Of a stretch of 64,000 nucleotides of DNA, positions 61,433 through 64,000 are shown in pieces (the stretch's first letter is position 1; the number at the start of each line of letters is the position of its first letter). The translations under genes were made by a program, and so were the position numbers. This DNA is from Ruegeria arenilitoris. GTDB lineage: Bacteria; Pseudomonadota; Alphaproteobacteria; Rhodobacterales; Rhodobacteraceae. The DNA is taken from contig NZ_WPYP01000008.1 in assembly GCF_013030985.1 (NCBI RefSeq), positions 1 through 64,000 of the forward strand. Reading direction: 5' to 3'. The notes under the pieces were generated by a model, which saw nothing but the letters and a program-made list of their open reading frames with translations, was not told where the DNA came from and did no database searches.

Positions 61433-62320
61433 ATGGGCGATACAGACGGCAGTTCTATGGCGGCGCAGGGCGCGCAACCGAAGAGCGGCGGTGACAATGT
61501 CAGAGAGAAAGCCGGTTTTTTTTCTCGAATAGTGGACGCGTTTTCGCCTCAGGACGAGGATGAGGTCCACGTAGCCAACGGGCACGAGACCGACAAGGCG
61601 CAGCCGCGCGGGATGATCAACCTGCGGCGGATGCGGGTCGAGGACGTGGCCATCCCGACGGCCGAGATCATCTCGGTCCCGTCCACCATCACCAAAGATG
61701 AACTGGCGCAGGTGTTCCGTGACAGCGGGTTGTCGCGGATACCGGTCTATGAGGGCACGCTGGATACGCCACTGGGATTCGTCCACCTCAAGGATTTCGC
61801 GCTGACCCACGGGTTCAATGGTAGGGGCACCGAGTTCGATCTGGTCTCGATGCTGCGGACCTTGCTGTTCGTACCGCCGTCGATGCCGATTGGCGTGCTG
61901 TTGACCAAGATGCAGACGGAACGCCGTCACATGGCGCTGGTGATCGACGAATACGGCGGTGTTGACGGGTTGCTGACCATCGAAGACCTGATCGAACAGG
62001 TGGTTGGTGAGATTGCCGACGAACACGATGCCGACGAAGATCAGCTTTGGGTGCAGGAAAAACCCGGCTGCTATATCGTTCAGGCCCGTGTGCCGCTTGA
62101 GGAGTTCGAGGCCGAGATCGGGCGCTCGCTGACCAGTCACGAGGATGTGGACGAGGAAGAGATCGACACTCTGGGCGGATTGGTCTTCATGCTGTCGGGC
62201 CGCGTGCCCGCACGGGGTGAGGTTGTTCTGCACCCTGAAGGCCCGGAATTCGAGGTGATCGACGCCGACCCGCGCCGGATCAAGCGGCTGCGTGTCATGT
62301 TGCCGGATCTTGCTGCATGA
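61433..62320 (+). CDS. CorC/HlyC-family CBS-domain protein
   Basis: A 295-residue protein without membrane helices: acidic N-terminal tail, two CBS domains (about 65-190; RVEDVAIPTAEII, DSGLSRIPVYEGTLD, HMALVIDEYGGVDGLLTIEDLIEQVVGEI) and a C-terminal CorC_HlyC/transporter-associated domain. Linked to Mg/Co efflux in enterics. It overlaps lnt by 4 bp. Confidence 0.93.
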   Translation: MGDTDGSSMAAQGAQPKSGGDNVREKAGFFSRIVDAFSPQDEDEVHVANGHETDKAQPRGMINLRRMRVEDVAIPTAEIISVPSTITKDELAQVFRDSGLSRIPVYEGTLDTPLGFVHLKDFALTHGFNGRGTEFDLVSMLRTLLFVPPSMPIGVLLTKMQTERRHMALVIDEYGGVDGLLTIEDLIEQVVGEIADEHDADEDQLWVQEKPGCYIVQARVPLEEFEAEIGRSLTSHEDVDEEEIDTLGGLVFMLSGRVPARGEVVLHPEGPEFEVIDADPRRIKRLRVMLPDLAA

Positions 62321-63813
62321 ACCCATCGCGGGGTTGGCCGTTTTGGTTGAGGTTCGTGCTGTCGGCCCTGCTGGGCGCGCTGGCGGCCTTTGGCCTCGCG
62401 CCGGTTGGCATTTGGGCGGCGACTCTGGTTGGGCTGCTGCTGCTTGCCCCTCTGTATCTGTCGACGGAAACGCGGGGTCGGGCCGCGTGGTTGGGCTGGG
62501 CCTTTGCCACCGGATACTTCGCCCACGGTCTCAGTTGGATAATTGAGCCGTTTTTCGTTGACGCCGAGCGCCACGCCTGGATGGCGCCCTTTGCCCTGAT
62601 CTTCATGGCAGGCGGGTTAGCCCTGTTCTGGGCGCTTGCTTTTTGGGTTGCGAGGCAACCGGGTGAAGGCGCCGTCAAGCAGGCGGTTTTCCTTGCCGTG
62701 GCCGTGTCTCTGGCGGAATTCGCCCGGGGTTATGTATTGACGGGCTTCCCCTGGGCGGGTTTGGCGCAGATTTGGGTCGATACCCCGGTGGCGCAGCTAC
62801 TGTCCCTGTTCGGACCCTATGGTTTGGGAGCTTTGACCTTGCTGGCAACGCTACCCTTGGGCGCGGCGCTGGCGCAACGCAGGGGGTTTGCGCTGCCGCT
62901 GGGCCTGACGATTGGCACAGCCTGTCTGGTGTTGGGTTATGCGGCCACCCGTCCGACTGTCACCGAGACCGATCACACCGTACGCCTGATCCAGCCCAAC
63001 GCCCCCCAGCATCAGAAATGGGACCCGGACTACGCACCCTTGTTCTTTGCGCGCCAGATCGAGTTCACGGCCGCGCAACCCCGACCGGACATGATCGTCT
63101 GGCCGGAAACCTCGATACCCGCATGGCTGGGCAGTGCACAGCCCTATCTGTACGCGGTTGCCGATGCAGCACAGGGCGTGCCGGTGTTTCTGGGCATTCA
63201 ACGGGGTGACGGGCCGCAAATCTACAACTCGATGATCTATCTGGACGAGCAGGGCCAGCAGCAGGGCTTGTATGACAAGCACCACCTTGCGCCGTTCGGA
63301 GAATACGTTCCGTTTGGAAACCTGATGGCGAGGTTCGGGATTCACGGGATGGCAACAACCGCCGGTCATGGCTTTAGCTCGGGTCCGGGGGCTGCCTTGA
63401 TGGACGCGGGAAAGCTGGGCAAGGCGCTGCCGCTGATCTGTTACGAGGCCGTGTTCACGCAGGATGTCCTGTCCGCGCCGGGTCGGGCCGATTTTCTGCT
63501 GCAGATCACCAATGATGCCTGGTTCGGCACACGGTCCGGGCCTTATCAGCATCTGGCACAGGCCCAGATGCGCGCGATCGAGCAGGGCCTGCCGATGATG
63601 CGTTCGGCCAATACAGGGGTGTCGGCGATGATTGATCCGCTGGGGCGCATTGTGGACTCGTTGGCCCTGGGGCAGGCGGGTTTTGTGGATGCAAAATTAC
63701 CAGCGCCGCTGACCCAGACCGTATATGCCTGGATCGGCGATATTCCGATCTTTGCCCTGCTGGCGGTTGTGTTTGCGCTGCTTTGGCGCAACGTCCGGCG
63801 GGAACACGCATAA
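62317..63813 (+). CDS. lnt: Apolipoprotein N-acyltransferase Lnt
   Basis: Final step of lipoprotein maturation in the inner membrane, 498 aa. Six N-terminal helices are followed by a periplasmic nitrilase domain with the catalytic Glu in VWPETSIPAW (about 270), Lys in DKHHLAPFGEYVPF (about 335) and Cys in PLICYEAVF (about 375), and one C-terminal helix. It overlaps corC by 4 bp; no terminator is seen before the metK riboswitch. Confidence 0.95.
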   Translation: MNPSRGWPFWLRFVLSALLGALAAFGLAPVGIWAATLVGLLLLAPLYLSTETRGRAAWLGWAFATGYFAHGLSWIIEPFFVDAERHAWMAPFALIFMAGGLALFWALAFWVARQPGEGAVKQAVFLAVAVSLAEFARGYVLTGFPWAGLAQIWVDTPVAQLLSLFGPYGLGALTLLATLPLGAALAQRRGFALPLGLTIGTACLVLGYAATRPTVTETDHTVRLIQPNAPQHQKWDPDYAPLFFARQIEFTAAQPRPDMIVWPETSIPAWLGSAQPYLYAVADAAQGVPVFLGIQRGDGPQIYNSMIYLDEQGQQQGLYDKHHLAPFGEYVPFGNLMARFGIHGMATTAGHGFSSGPGAALMDAGKLGKALPLICYEAVFTQDVLSAPGRADFLLQITNDAWFGTRSGPYQHLAQAQMRAIEQGLPMMRSANTGVSAMIDPLGRIVDSLALGQAGFVDAKLPAPLTQTVYAWIGDIPIFALLAVVFALLWRNVRREHA

Positions 63814-63857
63814 ATAGCGATTGACCCTGTGAAGTTGTGGGCGTATGCCCTCGCTTG

Positions 63858-63904
63858 CCCGTCACAACGGCTTCCTGGCGTGATGGGACAATCTTAATGG
63901 AGCA
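63858..63904 (+). promoter_or_regulatory. SAM/SAH riboswitch of metK
   Basis: P1 pairs CCCGTCAC (63858-63865) with GTGATGGG (63880-63887) around the loop AACGGCTTCCTGGC, and TGGAGCA (63898-63904) forms the pseudoknot strand and contains the GGAG ribosome site of metK. Both conserved blocks match the SAM/SAH riboswitch known from Rhodobacterales metK leaders. Ligand binding should hide the ribosome site and lower SAM synthetase synthesis. Confidence 0.9.
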
Positions 63905-63909
63905 CTTTC

Positions 63910-64000
63910 ATGTCCCGACAGAACTACACTTTTACTTCGGAGTCCGTATCCGAAGGGCACCCGGATAAGGTTTGCGACCGGATTTCCGATGCCGTCCTTG
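63910..64000 (+). CDS. metK: S-adenosylmethionine synthetase MetK (5' part only)
   Basis: Makes SAM from methionine and ATP. The visible 30 residues include the family N-terminus [20 protein letters not shown] with the ATP-contacting His-Pro-Asp-Lys. The gene runs out of the window. The ATG at 63910 is six bases after the riboswitch pseudoknot, whose GGAG is its ribosome site. Confidence 0.97.
   Translation, partial: MSRQNYTFTSESVSEGHPDKVCDRISDAVL

Noticed and set aside
1..64000. tRNA, rRNA, CRISPR arrays, transposases, integrases or prophage genes
   Set aside because: Looked for by eye on both strands; no cloverleaf, spaced direct-repeat array or recombinase motif was found.

Overview
The window looks like chromosomal DNA of a marine alphaproteobacterium of the Rhodobacteraceae/Roseobacter group (Ruegeria-like). 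The signs are GC-rich coding DNA, an irr gene next to fabA-fabB-fabI, the order phoH-ybeY-corC-lnt-metK, a SAM/SAH riboswitch ahead of metK (a class known mainly from Rhodobacterales), and many catabolic and transport operons. No rRNA, tRNA, CRISPR array, insertion sequence or prophage was recognised.

Region 1 (1-2 kb): an upstream terminator, a doubtful small gene, a membrane-anchored cyclic-nucleotide-domain protein, and rpe. Region 2 (2-15 kb): an almost complete C-P lyase phosphonate locus. phnC-phnD-phnE-phnE2 import the phosphonate and are followed by a hexapeptide acyltransferase. phnF (GntR/HutC repressor) diverges from phnGHIJKLN, which is followed by a convergent 2H-phosphoesterase-like gene and by phnM. 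PHO-box-like repeats precede phnC and phnG, and the phnG promoter also carries a HutC-like inverted repeat. phnP and a GNAT-type phnO are absent; the 2H protein and the hexapeptide transferase are candidates for those jobs. A 262-bp segment of different composition separates phnI from phnJ.

Region 3 (15-21.4 kb): a seven-gene, fully overlapping minus-strand operon (two GT28-like and two GT4-like glycosyltransferases, a histidine phosphatase, a polysaccharide deacetylase and a small methyltransferase). It has no flippase, polymerase or initiating transferase, so its product is unknown. Divergent from it is a large MscS-type channel. Region 4 (24-31.5 kb): a Yej/Dpp-like peptide-type ABC importer cotranscribed with a CoA-transferase whose domains appear in permuted order. 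Region 5 (31.7-39 kb): a paralogue of the region 3 methyltransferase, a GST, and a methylated-amine cluster (dimethylglycine-dehydrogenase-like flavoprotein with a GcvT domain, MttB-family methyltransferase without a pyrrolysine codon, TetR-type regulator, second flavoprotein).

Region 6 (39-42.5 kb): a DUF3307 membrane protein and a 980-residue ABC half-transporter-like protein. Its nucleotide-binding domain lacks the Walker A and catalytic residues and carries a large insert, it ends in a cyclic-nucleotide-binding domain, and its conserved N-terminus reads through an ATA where a start codon would be expected. Region 7 (42.5-50.7 kb): minus-strand catabolic genes (ArsR regulator, enolase-superfamily enzyme, Zn alcohol dehydrogenase, TetA-like MFS, three alpha/beta hydrolases, PLP dehydratase, haloacid-dehalogenase-like enzyme). 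Region 8 (50.8-64 kb): largely housekeeping (FKBP isomerase, fabI/fabB/fabA, irr, LysR-PhyH pair, a GT2-like protein, miaB, an outer-membrane barrel, phoH, ybeY, corC, lnt, and the start of metK under its riboswitch).

Functions are read from protein motifs and gene order only. Names follow family knowledge; no database search was run.
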